The notes: generated from the letters alone by a model not told the origin. Counted from the stretch's first letter, positions 32,990 to 40,448 are shown. The stretch: 64,000 nt of DNA from Bacteroidales bacterium (GCA_017428035.1 JAFRRR010000087.1:52064-116063), one strand, 5' to 3'. Numbers and translations: made by a program.

Positions 32990-33628
32990 TTAAGACACGG
33001 CTTCGCGGTAGAACGTTTCCCGCTGCTCCTGCGAAATAAGGTAGCGGAGCATACGGTAACTCTCCTGGAGACCGTCGTCAAGATTGCATACGAACAAATC
33101 GTTGACGTCGGCCAGATAAAGCCGGTTATATTTTATTGACTGATATTTCTGAAGGCCGATGGTGTAGTGCATAATCTTTATGGCGTCGCGCTCTTCCAGA
33201 TCATCTTTGCTGAAGACATACAGCCCAAGTTTGTTCCACTGGCCGTAAAAACCGCTCCCCGCCTTGTCTACCTTGCTCTGGATGATGCGCTTCATAGGCA
33301 GCGCCATCTTCCAGTAAAGCAGCTCCTTGGCACCGATAAAACGCCCTGCGCCCAGCCCGAACGAATATCCGTACTGCAGAATCTGGTCTATTTCAAGGTC
33401 GCTGCGGCCCTGCGTGATGCCGGCCATATCTTTGAGCAGTTCCTGCTCTGCGGCGCGGCTCTCTTCCATAGCCCGGGTAACCTCGATGCCGATGCTTTTG
33501 CCATCCTCGCTCTGCAGATCGGGACGGTCCAGATTCACGAGGCAGTCAAACTCGTGCCCCAGCAGAGTAGCCAGGGAAATCTGAGCATACCGCTCAAAAA
33601 AGCAGGTATCGTATTTGCGCGTGAACAT
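32990..33628 (-). CDS. Protein of unknown function, possible nuclease-like fold
   Basis: A 212-residue soluble protein with no signal peptide. I do not recognise it. An early segment has the arrangement FDCLVNLDRPDLQ, then about 10 residues, then SIGIEVTRA, which loosely resembles the D...(D/E)xK core of PD-(D/E)xK proteins, but the lysine is missing (GIEVT). The C-terminal part is charged and helical, with many Tyr and Leu residues (RMLRYLISQEQRETFYREA). It sits 12 nt after the RsmF-like gene and 28 nt before the MocA gene, all on the minus strand, so it is probably in one transcript. Confidence 0.6.
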   Translation of the reverse strand: MFTRKYDTCFFERYAQISLATLLGHEFDCLVNLDRPDLQSEDGKSIGIEVTRAMEESRAAEQELLKDMAGITQGRSDLEIDQILQYGYSFGLGAGRFIGAKELLYWKMALPMKRIIQSKVDKAGSGFYGQWNKLGLYVFSKDDLEERDAIKIMHYTIGLQKYQSIKYNRLYLADVNDLFVCNLDDGLQESYRMLRYLISQEQRETFYREAVS

Positions 33629-33640
33629 TTCAACTGCAAG

Positions 33641-35161
33641 TTAGCAATTCATTCGCAATCTCCACGCCTGCGGGAAGAGATTATTGGCGCGATTGCCCAG
33701 GTTTTTTACGAAACCGAGAGGCAGGCCCTCGCAGGTGACGGTAAGGAAGCCCTTGGGGGCGTCGGGCAGCTGCAGAGCCTCGCAGCGCAGATACTGCAGC
33801 GCCTGATCTTTGGCAAGTTCCACCTGCTGGAAGGCATCCTGGCGGAAAGCCTGGCTAAGCGCAAGGTCGGCCTGGGGAATCAGGTCGCGGCCTTTGACAG
33901 TGGCCACCGCCACGCCGCTGCGCAGCACTTTCAAACGCTCTTCGAACAGACGGATATCTTGCACGAGTGCTTGAGGATAGGCCTTAATCAGAGTTCCGGC
34001 AGAAGTCTCTACACTGAAGCTGTCGAAGCCATCCATAAGCCAGTTGCAAGGCGCTTTGCGCAGAGGCTTGGCGGGTTTGAATGATGCGGGCTTCGCAGAT
34101 GACGTTTTGCGCAGCACCGCCACGTACTGCCCTTCGCCGCGGGTTATCCCTGGCGCAAATTGCAAACCACAGCGGGTTGCTATAAACTCGCAAGACTCCG
34201 CTTCGCTACAAACAAGCTTCGCTACGGGCCAGTCGGCTCGCCGCGCCTGTTCCCTTCGCGAACTTGTTTTACGCGATGGCGCTTCGTCCTGTTGCGAAAA
34301 TGCGGAGAGCAATTCCGCGCAGGGAACAGGGGTTCTATGTTCTCCCTGGCCCGGAGCGGACATTGCTCGTAGCAAAGCAACAGGCTCTGCCCCTAATTCA
34401 GAACAAATCCATTCAACGTTATCGTCGTTCTCACTTGAATTGAAGGTGCCAGTAGAGTAGATGAGCCAGCCGCCTTCGCGCAGCGAGGGCCACACGTCGG
34501 CCACTATGCGGCGCTGCCTTGCAGCACACAAATCCACATTTTCCGGTGACCATTCTGCAACGGCGCCGAGGTCCTTGCGGAACATTCCCTCGCCAGAGCA
34601 GGGTACATCTGTCAGAATTATATCAAAGCTTGCAGCAAGCCGCGCAAAATCCTTAGGATCATTATTTGTAACAACCGTGTTAGGGCACCCCCATTTGACC
34701 ATATTCTCTGCCAGGACAGAGGCTCTGGAGCCGATAACCTCGTTGGAAACCAGCAAATCGGAAGGCCTGAGAGCCGACGCCACGGCGGTGGATTTCCCGC
34801 CCGGCGCAGCACATAAATCCAGCACTTTGAGTGATGCTTCAGATTGCCGGATCAGAACTTCTGCCAGACTCCCGACAAACATCGCCGACGGGTCCTGCAC
34901 ATAATATGCGCCGGCGTGAATCAGCGGATCCAGGGAGAACACCGGACGCTCATTCAAATAGAAAGCATCTGCACACCAGGGAACATCCTCCCCTGCCGCA
35001 GCGAATCTGCGGCGCAGATCATCGGCAGAAATTTTAAAAGGATTGGCACGGACAGCGGTGACGCTTTCGCCGGCACGTATCGCTTCTACAACAGCGTCCG
35101 CCTTGTCGCCAAGGGCGGCACGGGTGCTCTCTACAAACGCCTGTGGAAGATTTACCGCCAC
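33641..35161 (-). CDS. RsmF/NOL1-like rRNA cytosine-C5 methyltransferase with in-frame palindromic inserts
   Basis: A 506-residue RCMT-family protein. The N-terminal domain, the SAM motif LDLCAAPGGKSTAVA near residue 112 and motif IV DVPCSGEGMFRK near 187 are normal. Motif VI reads IYSTGTFN, whereas active members have STCT: the cysteine that attacks the base is a Gly here. Residues about 258-320 are encoded by two palindromic repeats (A3 and A4) that sit between the catalytic domain and the conserved GITRGEGQYVAVLRK segment, keeping the frame open. The C-terminal PUA-like region follows. The start is GTG at 35159-35161, sharing a base with the upstream stop (TAGTG). It may be inactive as a methyltransferase, or be a distinct RNA-binding protein. 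Confidence 0.83.
   Translation of the reverse strand: MAVNLPQAFVESTRAALGDKADAVVEAIRAGESVTAVRANPFKISADDLRRRFAAAGEDVPWCADAFYLNERPVFSLDPLIHAGAYYVQDPSAMFVGSLAEVLIRQSEASLKVLDLCAAPGGKSTAVASALRPSDLLVSNEVIGSRASVLAENMVKWGCPNTVVTNNDPKDFARLAASFDIILTDVPCSGEGMFRKDLGAVAEWSPENVDLCAARQRRIVADVWPSLREGGWLIYSTGTFNSSENDDNVEWICSELGAEPVALLRAMSAPGQGEHRTPVPCAELLSAFSQQDEAPSRKTSSRREQARRADWPVAKLVCSEAESCEFIATRCGLQFAPGITRGEGQYVAVLRKTSSAKPASFKPAKPLRKAPCNWLMDGFDSFSVETSAGTLIKAYPQALVQDIRLFEERLKVLRSGVAVATVKGRDLIPQADLALSQAFRQDAFQQVELAKDQALQYLRCEALQLPDAPKGFLTVTCEGLPLGFVKNLGNRANNLFPQAWRLRMNC
34210..34270 (-). repeat. Palindromic repeat family A, copy A4 (inverted, inside a gene)
   Basis: Read on the minus strand, the core at 34223-34257 has GAAGGGAACAGG at one end and TGGCCCG at the other, matching the ends of the family A core but with a different GC-rich middle. 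The arms AAACAAGCTTCGC (34210-34222) and GCGAACTTGTTTT (34258-34270) pair with one base missing. A 10-bp direct repeat GCTTCGCTAC stands at 34200-34209 and 34216-34225. It is wholly inside the RsmF-like gene. Confidence 0.7.
34288..34384 (+). repeat. Palindromic repeat family A, copy A3 (inside a gene)
   Basis: The core at 34319-34355 equals the A1 core except T to C at its second base (GCAGGG rather than GTAGGG). That change removes a TAG in one of the six frames. Inner arms GAGCAATTCCGC (34307-34318) and GCGGACATTGCTC (34356-34368) pair with one extra base; outer arms CCTGTTGC (34288-34295) and GCAACAGG (34377-34384) pair perfectly. It lies inside the RsmF-like gene, 17 nt from copy A4 and in the opposite orientation. 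Confidence 0.85.
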
Positions 35162-35625
35162 TAAACGAAAGATTCGGGATTCAGGTCCACCGGACGGCCG
35201 CTGGCAGCAGCGGCGACAGTGTCGGTGAGTTTGTCCACAAGGCCCTGCAGCTTGCTGCCAAGCATCATCTTGAGCATAAAGCCCAGCTGCGCGTTAAGCT
35301 CAATGTGGAAATTGGTCTTACAGTCCGCCTCAGGGTGCGAGGGGTCGTCTACCGTATCGAAAAACGCCTTGATGTTGAAATCGATGGGCGTGCCTTCTGC
35401 CTGAGTGAAGGAGACGCTGGAAAAAGGGACCCGCTCGGCCACTTTCATACCGAAATTCATTCCCTGGAAAGAGGCGGAAATGGTGTCGGCGGTGGCGGTG
35501 ACCATACTCTTCTTGTCCTCGGGCAGATTTGCCACAAGGGCGCTGAGGTCGCCCAGAGCGCTGTAAAGCACCGCAGGCTGACGGTCTATCAGCACGGTCT
35601 TGCCCGTTATGTTGGTGTCGGCCAT
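35161..35625 (-). CDS. SRPBCC/START-fold small protein
   Basis: A 154-residue protein resembling the SRPBCC superfamily (polyketide-cyclase/Aha1-like helix-grip fold). It has strand-rich N-terminal sequence around VLIDRQPAVLYSALGDL, a central antiparallel sheet region (ISASFQGMNFGMKVAER, CKTNFHIELNAQLGFML) and a long C-terminal helix beginning KMMLGSKLQGLVDKLTDTV. These folds hold a hydrophobic ligand in a cavity; no ligand can be named. It starts 1 nt after the pyrE stop and its TAG overlaps the GTG of the next gene, so pyrE, this gene and the RsmF-like gene form an operon. Confidence 0.75.
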   Translation of the reverse strand: MADTNITGKTVLIDRQPAVLYSALGDLSALVANLPEDKKSMVTATADTISASFQGMNFGMKVAERVPFSSVSFTQAEGTPIDFNIKAFFDTVDDPSHPEADCKTNFHIELNAQLGFMLKMMLGSKLQGLVDKLTDTVAAAASGRPVDLNPESFV

Positions 35626-35626
35626 A

Positions 35627-36277
35627 TTATTTCTGGCAGTTTTCCTTGCCCCACTCTTCGGGACGGTATCTCCACTCGCGAAGCACTTCCAGGCAATCTT
35701 CTGAGATGAGCTTTTTCTCTACCGCTGTCTCGATAAGGGTATCGTAGTTAGAGAGGGTGTAGAGTTCAAGGCCGGAGTGGATTTCGAACTCGCGGCGGGC
35801 GGAGGTGAAATTGTATGAGAAAATTGCCACCATACCGTCTACAATGCCGCCGGCTGCACTAACCGCATCGGCGCTGGCCAGGGAACTCTTGCCGGTGGAA
35901 ATAAGGTCTTCCACCACTATGACCCTGTCGCCACGGTTGAATACGCCCTCTATCTGATTGTGCATACCGTGGTCCTTGGGGGCAGGCCGGATATAGATGA
36001 ACGGCTTGCCCAGACGGTCGGCCACAAGGGCACCCATAGCGATGGCTCCTGTGGCAACGCCGGCAATCACGTCCACGTTCTTGAAATGATCTTCAATGGT
36101 CTGCACGATAAAGTCGCAGACCTTGCTTCTGATTTCGGGATAGGAGAGAATCTTGCGGTTGTCGCAGTAGATGGGGGCCTTCAATCCTGAAGCCCAGGTA
36201 AAAGGCTCTTCGGGCCTGAGCTGCACCGCGCCTATCTCCAGCAAGTATTCAGCAACTTGCTTTTCATAACTTGTCAT
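35627..36277 (-). CDS. pyrE: Orotate phosphoribosyltransferase
   Basis: Joins orotate and PRPP to make orotidine 5'-phosphate in pyrimidine synthesis. The 216-residue length is normal. The PRPP-binding motif is VIVVEDLISTGKSSLA near residue 125, and family segments FTWASGLKAPIYCDNR and VIAGVATGAIAMGALVAD are present. It is the first gene of an operon running into the SRPBCC and RsmF-like genes. A TAAATTTG box lies 23 nt before its ATG on the minus strand. No attenuator-like hairpin was seen in the short leader. Confidence 0.96.
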   Translation of the reverse strand: MTSYEKQVAEYLLEIGAVQLRPEEPFTWASGLKAPIYCDNRKILSYPEIRSKVCDFIVQTIEDHFKNVDVIAGVATGAIAMGALVADRLGKPFIYIRPAPKDHGMHNQIEGVFNRGDRVIVVEDLISTGKSSLASADAVSAAGGIVDGMVAIFSYNFTSARREFEIHSGLELYTLSNYDTLIETAVEKKLISEDCLEVLREWRYRPEEWGKENCQK

Positions 36278-36299
36278 AACTTTCTTTCTTAAAATCTCT

Positions 36300-36307
36300 C
36301 AAATTTA
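36300..36307 (-). promoter_or_regulatory. -7 box for the pyrE operon (TAAATTTG)
   Basis: TAAATTTG on the minus strand, 22 nt before the pyrE ATG. No standard -33 TTTG at 19-21 nt. It faces the NUDIX promoter in a 56-bp divergent gap. Confidence 0.45.
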
Positions 36308-36318
36308 GTGATTTTAGT

Positions 36319-36326
36319 TAAATTTG
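36319..36326 (+). promoter_or_regulatory. -7 box for the NUDIX gene, 7 nt from its start (TAAATTTG)
   Basis: TAAATTTG ends 7 nt before the ATG at 36334, so the transcript would begin within a few bases of the start codon. The -33 element is weak. Confidence 0.45.
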
Positions 36327-36333
36327 TATACTT

Positions 36334-36942
36334 ATGTACAAAGTATATTTTGCAGACAGGAGCATCGCCGTGGTGCCGTTGCAGTGGCAGGAAGACCCCT
36401 GTAGCGAGGATGTGTATTACAAAGTCCAGCCGGGCGACGACCTTTCGCAGCTGCCCTACTGGTTTGAAAAGGCAGATGACATAACCTCCCTGGTTGTGGA
36501 GGCGGACGATCCGGCAGAGGCTTTTGCGCAGATGATTTCTGCCTTGAAGGTAGAGGTGGCCGCCGGCGGCCTTGTGCGCAATTCGCGCGGCAGGGCGCTG
36601 CTTTTCTGGCGCCGCGGGGCGTGGGATATGCCCAAGGGCCATCAGGAGAAGGGCGAAAGCCTGGAGCAGTGCGCCATCCGCGAGACCGAAGAGGAGACCG
36701 GTCTGAAAAACCTCTCACTCGGCAGCCCTATTTGCACCACGTATCACACCTACCACAACAAGGGCAACTTTGTGCTTAAGGAGTCCCACTGGTACAGGAT
36801 GACCGTCCCCGCCGGGGAAAAAGTCACGGTCCAGACAGAAGAGGATATAGTGAAGGCGCGCTGGTGCGGGCCGTGGAGCCTGAAGCGGCTCCTGAAGAAG
36901 GCCTACCCTTCTATACGCGACGTTTTTGCAGCAGAACAATAA
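36334..36942 (+). CDS. NUDIX hydrolase
   Basis: A 202-residue NUDIX family pyrophosphohydrolase. The Nudix box is GHQEKGESLEQCAIRE followed by TEEETGL near residue 110, matching GX5EX7REUXEEXGU, so it should be active with Mg. An N-terminal extension of about 70 residues (MYKVYFADRSIAV...) precedes the Nudix domain, as in the Bacteroidetes NUDIX group placed with or near pyrE. The substrate is not known. Its promoter -7 box ends 7 nt before the ATG. The NahK-like kinase starts 12 nt after its stop, suggesting one operon. Confidence 0.9.
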   Translation: MYKVYFADRSIAVVPLQWQEDPCSEDVYYKVQPGDDLSQLPYWFEKADDITSLVVEADDPAEAFAQMISALKVEVAAGGLVRNSRGRALLFWRRGAWDMPKGHQEKGESLEQCAIRETEEETGLKNLSLGSPICTTYHTYHNKGNFVLKESHWYRMTVPAGEKVTVQTEEDIVKARWCGPWSLKRLLKKAYPSIRDVFAAEQ

Positions 36943-36954
36943 TTATCACATCAT

Positions 36955-38016
36955 ATGAAAGAGATTGTTAAACACTTTGCCATAAAGGGCAACATAATTG
37001 ACATCAAACCGCTGGGCAACGGCCTGATAAACGACACCCTGCTGGTGAAAACCGACGGAGACGACAACTACGTGCTCCAGAAAATCAACAACGCCATTTT
37101 CAAGGATGTGGACCTGCTGCAGCACAACATTGACTGCGCCACCGCTCACATCCGCCGCAAACTGGCCGGCGACCCCGACATCGACCGCAAGGTGCTCACC
37201 TTCCTCCCCTGCAAGGAGACTGGCAAGACCTACTGGTTTGACGGCCAGGCCTACTGGCGCGTGTCCATCTTCATCAAGGATGCATACACCTACGAGACTG
37301 TAGACCCCAAATATTCCTACTTTGCAGGCAAGGCGTTCGGCAATTTTGAGGCTATGCTGGCCGACATCCCCGACACTTTGGGCGAGACCATTCCCGACTT
37401 CCACAATATGGAGCTGCGCGCCCGCCAGCTGCACGAGGCCGTGGAGGCCGACGCCGCCGGCCGTATGGCAGAGCCTGAGGTAAAGGAAATCCTGGCCAAG
37501 ATGCTCCCCTTCGAAGAGGAGATGTGCAAGGCAGAGCGGATGTACCGCGAGGGCATCCTGCCCAAACGCATCTGCCACTGCGACACCAAGGTTAACAATA
37601 TGATGTTTGACGCCGACGGCAACATCCTGTGCGTGATTGACCTGGACACTCTGATGCCCAGCTTCGTATTCTCCGACTTCGGCGATTTTCTGCGCACCGC
37701 AGCCAACACCGTGGCCGAGGACGACCCCGCCTGGGAAAAGGTCGATTTCAAGATGGACATCTTCGAAGCTTTCGCCAAGGGCTATCTGGAGGGCGCAACC
37801 TTCCTGACCCCGGTGGAAAAGGAGAACCTCCCCTTCGCAGCCTGCCTGTTCCCTTATATGCAGGCGGTGCGCTTCTTCACCGACTACATCAACGGCGATA
37901 CTTACTACAAAATCAAGTATGCCGACCACAATCTGGTGCGCACCCGCAACCAGTGGGCATTATTTGAGGCTGCACGCGCAAAAGTGCCCCAGATGAAAGC
38001 GTTCATAGACAAATAA
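36955..38016 (+). CDS. Aminoglycoside phosphotransferase-fold kinase, NahK-like
   Basis: A 353-residue anomeric-kinase-like protein of the APH/ChoK fold. The closest pattern I know is NahK (N-acetylhexosamine 1-kinase): GNGLINDTLLV near residue 23, the catalytic loop ICHCDTKVNNMMFD near 205 and the metal-binding VIDLDTLMPSFVFSDFGD near 225. These place the catalytic Asp and the DxD/DFG-like Asp correctly. Members phosphorylate GlcNAc or GalNAc at C1 in mucin or chitin sugar salvage. Here it follows a NUDIX gene by 12 nt. The exact sugar remains unproven. Confidence 0.82.
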   Translation: MKEIVKHFAIKGNIIDIKPLGNGLINDTLLVKTDGDDNYVLQKINNAIFKDVDLLQHNIDCATAHIRRKLAGDPDIDRKVLTFLPCKETGKTYWFDGQAYWRVSIFIKDAYTYETVDPKYSYFAGKAFGNFEAMLADIPDTLGETIPDFHNMELRARQLHEAVEADAAGRMAEPEVKEILAKMLPFEEEMCKAERMYREGILPKRICHCDTKVNNMMFDADGNILCVIDLDTLMPSFVFSDFGDFLRTAANTVAEDDPAWEKVDFKMDIFEAFAKGYLEGATFLTPVEKENLPFAACLFPYMQAVRFFTDYINGDTYYKIKYADHNLVRTRNQWALFEAARAKVPQMKAFIDK

Positions 38017-38070
38017 TTTATACATTTGCAAGATAAACCTACAAGCTATACTTAAACCATTCATTCTTAT

Positions 38071-38763
38071 ATGATCTACACCAAAGAAGTGCAGCAGATG
38101 TGCTGCGTTGCTAAAGGCGCCAACCACGCCAACGCACCTATCCCCGAAGAGGGCAAATGGGTGCACGTAAAGGAGATTAAAGACGTTTCCGGCCTCACCC
38201 ACGGTATCGGCTGGTGCGCACCCCAGCAGGGTTGCTGCAAGCTGACCCTCAATGTAAAGGACGGTATCATAGAGGAGGCCCTGGTAGAGACTCTCGGCTG
38301 CTCCGGTATGACCCACTCCGCCGCTATGGCATCTGAGATCCTCCCCGGCAAGACTTTGCTGGAGGCCCTGAACACCGACCTCGTGTGCGATGCAATCAAC
38401 ACCGCAATGCGCGAGCTCTTCCTTCAGATTGTCTATGGCCGCACCCAGTCCGCTTTCAGCGAGGGCGGTCTTGCAATCGGCGGTTCCCTCGAGGACCTCG
38501 GCAAAAACCTCCGCAGCCAGGTCGGCACAATGTACGGCACCAAGGCAAAAGGTTCCCGCTATCTGGAGATGACCGAGGGCTATTGCACCCGTATGGCGCT
38601 CGACTCCAACAACGAAGTTATCGGCTATGAGTTTGTCAACCTCGGCAAACTGATGGACGCCCTCAAGGCAGGCGCATCCGGCCCCGAAGCCATAGAGAAG
38701 GCTAAAGGCACCTACGGCCGTTTCAATGAGGCAGTGAAATATATCGACCCCCGTAAAGAGTAA
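38071..38763 (+). CDS. Iron-sulfur cluster assembly scaffold-like protein (NifU/IscU-like)
   Basis: A 230-residue protein resembling the NifU N-terminal/IscU scaffold fold. Candidate ligand cysteines are CC at residues 11-12, GWCAPQQGCC near 50-56, and GCSGMTHSAAMASEIL near 78, which matches the GC(x)xxxxS segment of IscU-like proteins. It is longer than IscU, with a C-terminal part (EMTEGYCTRMALDSN...) of its own. It is followed 6 nt later by the GGGtGRT gene; this two-gene pairing is known in anaerobic Bacteroidetes and Firmicutes but its function is not. The ATG at 38071 follows an AT-rich stretch with no perfect promoter. Confidence 0.8.
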   Translation: MIYTKEVQQMCCVAKGANHANAPIPEEGKWVHVKEIKDVSGLTHGIGWCAPQQGCCKLTLNVKDGIIEEALVETLGCSGMTHSAAMASEILPGKTLLEALNTDLVCDAINTAMRELFLQIVYGRTQSAFSEGGLAIGGSLEDLGKNLRSQVGTMYGTKAKGSRYLEMTEGYCTRMALDSNNEVIGYEFVNLGKLMDALKAGASGPEAIEKAKGTYGRFNEAVKYIDPRKE

Positions 38764-38769
38764 GGAATT

Positions 38770-39765
38770 ATGGCACTTTTCGAAAGCTACGAGCGTCGTA
38801 TTGATAAGATCAATGCAGCTCTCAACAAATACGGCATCAAGGACATCGACGAGGCTAAGGCCATCTGCGATGCGAAGGGCATCGACCCCTACAAGATGTG
38901 TGAAGACACTCAGAAAATATGCTTCGAGAATGCGAAATGGGCATACGTCGTTGGCGCAGCCATCGCTTTCAAGAAGGGCGTGAAGACAGCCGCAGAGGCA
39001 GCCGAGGCAATCGGCGAAGGCCTCCAGGCATTCTGCATCCCCGGCAGTGTGGCAGACGACCGCAAGGTGGGTCTGGGCCACGGCAATCTGGCAGCACGCC
39101 TGCTTAGCGAAGAGACCGAATGCTTCGCTTTCCTGGCCGGCCACGAGTCCTACGCTGCAGCAGAAGGCGCAATCAAGATTGCCGAAATGGCAAACAAGGT
39201 GCGCCAGAAACCCCTGCGCGTGATTCTGGACGGCCTTGGCAAGGACGCAGCCAAGATCATCTCCCGCATCAACGGTTTCACCTATGTACAGACTCAGTTT
39301 GACTATGGCACAGGCGAGCTCAATATTGTGAACGAGACCCGTTACAGCGACGGTGTCCGCGGCGGCGTGCGCTGCTATGGCGCAGACGACGTTCGCGAGG
39401 GCGTGGCTATCCTCTGGAAAGAGAACGTGGACATCTCCATCACCGGTAACTCCACCAACCCTACCCGCTTCCAGCACCCCGTTGCAGGCACCTACAAGAA
39501 AGAGCGCGTGCTTGCCGGCAAGAAGTACTTCTCCGTGGCATCCGGCGGCGGTACAGGCCGTACCCTTCACCCGGACAATATGGCTGCAGGCCCCGCTTCC
39601 TACGGTATGACCGACACCCTGGGCCGTATGCACAGCGACGCCCAGTTTGCAGGCTCCTCTTCCGTTCCCGCACACGTAGAGATGATGGGCTTCCTGGGTA
39701 TGGGCAACAACCCTATGGTTGGCGCCACCGTTGCAGTAGCCGTAGCAGTCGCTCAGGCGCTGTAA
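38770..39765 (+). CDS. GGGtGRT family protein
   Basis: A 331-residue cytoplasmic protein of the GGGtGRT family, named after the motif SVASGGGTGRTLHPDNMAAG near residue 258. Other conserved parts are AFCIPGSVADDRKVGLGHGN near 95 and ITGNSTNPTRFQHPVAGTYK near 225. No catalytic role is established; it is always near the NifU-like protein in the genomes where I know it, so a task in metal-cluster handling is plausible (inference). It ends in an Ala/Val-rich tail (VGATVAVAVAVAQAL) before a strong terminator. Confidence 0.88.
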   Translation: MALFESYERRIDKINAALNKYGIKDIDEAKAICDAKGIDPYKMCEDTQKICFENAKWAYVVGAAIAFKKGVKTAAEAAEAIGEGLQAFCIPGSVADDRKVGLGHGNLAARLLSEETECFAFLAGHESYAAAEGAIKIAEMANKVRQKPLRVILDGLGKDAAKIISRINGFTYVQTQFDYGTGELNIVNETRYSDGVRGGVRCYGADDVREGVAILWKENVDISITGNSTNPTRFQHPVAGTYKKERVLAGKKYFSVASGGGTGRTLHPDNMAAGPASYGMTDTLGRMHSDAQFAGSSSVPAHVEMMGFLGMGNNPMVGATVAVAVAVAQAL

Positions 39766-39782
39766 GTATTACTCCCTATCAC

Positions 39783-39821
39783 ACAAACAGGGACGACCCA
39801 AAACGGATCGTCCCTGTTTGT
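39783..39821 (+). terminator. Strong terminator after the GGGtGRT gene
   Basis: ACAAACAGGGACGA (39783-39796) and TCGTCCCTGTTTGT (39808-39821) form a perfect 14-bp stem with an 11-nt loop, followed by ATTT. Confidence 0.9.
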
Positions 39822-39838
39822 ATTTACGAAACACCTGC

Positions 39839-39944
39839 GGGCAGAAAATAGCCGGATGCCTGAAAGGGCTTGCGACCGGCGTTAAGGAGGGAGGGGACCG
39901 ACCGACTGTCAGGGAGCAAACCTTTCAGGCGGAGGCTTCTGCCC
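39839..39944 (+). repeat. Palindromic repeat family B, copy B1 (intergenic)
   Basis: Nested inverted repeats: outer GGGCAGAA (39839-39846) with TTCTGCCC (39937-39944), inner GCCTGAAAGG (39858-39867) with CCTTTCAGGC (39921-39930), both perfect. Next to the inner arms stand TTGCGACCGGCG and CAGGGAGC, which are also in copy B2 inside lpxC when that is read on the other strand. It lies between the GGGtGRT terminator and the 3' end of the lolA-like gene. Confidence 0.8.
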
Positions 39945-39953
39945 GGAGTAAGC

Positions 39954-40448
39954 CTAGTCGCGAAGGTCTGTTACGATTACATCATCGGGGAGAGTGGTCT
40001 CGTCTATCTTAAAGAACGGAGCCTCGTAGCGGGCGCCGGGGTTCTTGATGTTGCTGACCTTGACCTTGAACGTGATATCATCTGCCACATAAGTCGCATT
40101 GACATTGCCCTGCTGATCCTTCTTGACATCGGTCGCCTTCATAAACGGCAGCGCCTCGTCCTGGTCAATCACAAGCTCTTCTGATGTGTTGTTGTACATC
40201 CACATAGAAGTGCCGTCGCAGCAAATCAGCATATCGCCGCACTCGATGCGATAGCAGTCGCCCTGCAGGTATGCCTTGCCCTCTTCGTTGGTAATCACAA
40301 CGCCTTCGGCATCCATCCCCTTGAGGGTGAAATCCATAGACACCGTCCCTTGCTTTTTGAGTTCGCCCCAGAGGGTAACGGCCTCGTTCTGGGCAAATGC
40401 GCTGACAGCAAATAGGCACGCGAAAAGTATAGCAACAGTCTTTTTCAT
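39954..40448 (-). CDS. LolA-like outer-membrane lipoprotein carrier protein
   Basis: A 164-residue periplasmic protein with a signal peptide (MKKTVAILFACLFAVSAFAQ). The mature part resembles the LolA fold, an incomplete beta-barrel that carries lipoproteins from the inner to the outer membrane: VSMDFTLKGM, YRIECGDMLICCDGTSMWMY and the ATYVADDITFKVKVSNI strand. It is short for LolA (usually about 200 residues). It lies 47 nt after ftsK on the minus strand, an arrangement I know from other Bacteroidales. Two adjacent Cys residues (LICCDG) are unusual for this family. Confidence 0.8.
   Translation of the reverse strand: MKKTVAILFACLFAVSAFAQNEAVTLWGELKKQGTVSMDFTLKGMDAEGVVITNEEGKAYLQGDCYRIECGDMLICCDGTSMWMYNNTSEELVIDQDEALPFMKATDVKKDQQGNVNATYVADDITFKVKVSNIKNPGARYEAPFFKIDETTLPDDVIVTDLRD

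Noticed and set aside
33167..34084. A 305-codon plus-strand frame running across the unknown protein and the RsmF-like gene
   Set aside because: It is antisense to two genes with conserved content and itself resembles no family; the repeats only lengthen open frames by lacking stops.
39846..39950. The 39.85-39.95 kb segment as a small RNA or riboswitch
   Set aside because: It follows a strong terminator with no promoter, and its sequence recurs in lpxC, so a repeat explains it better.
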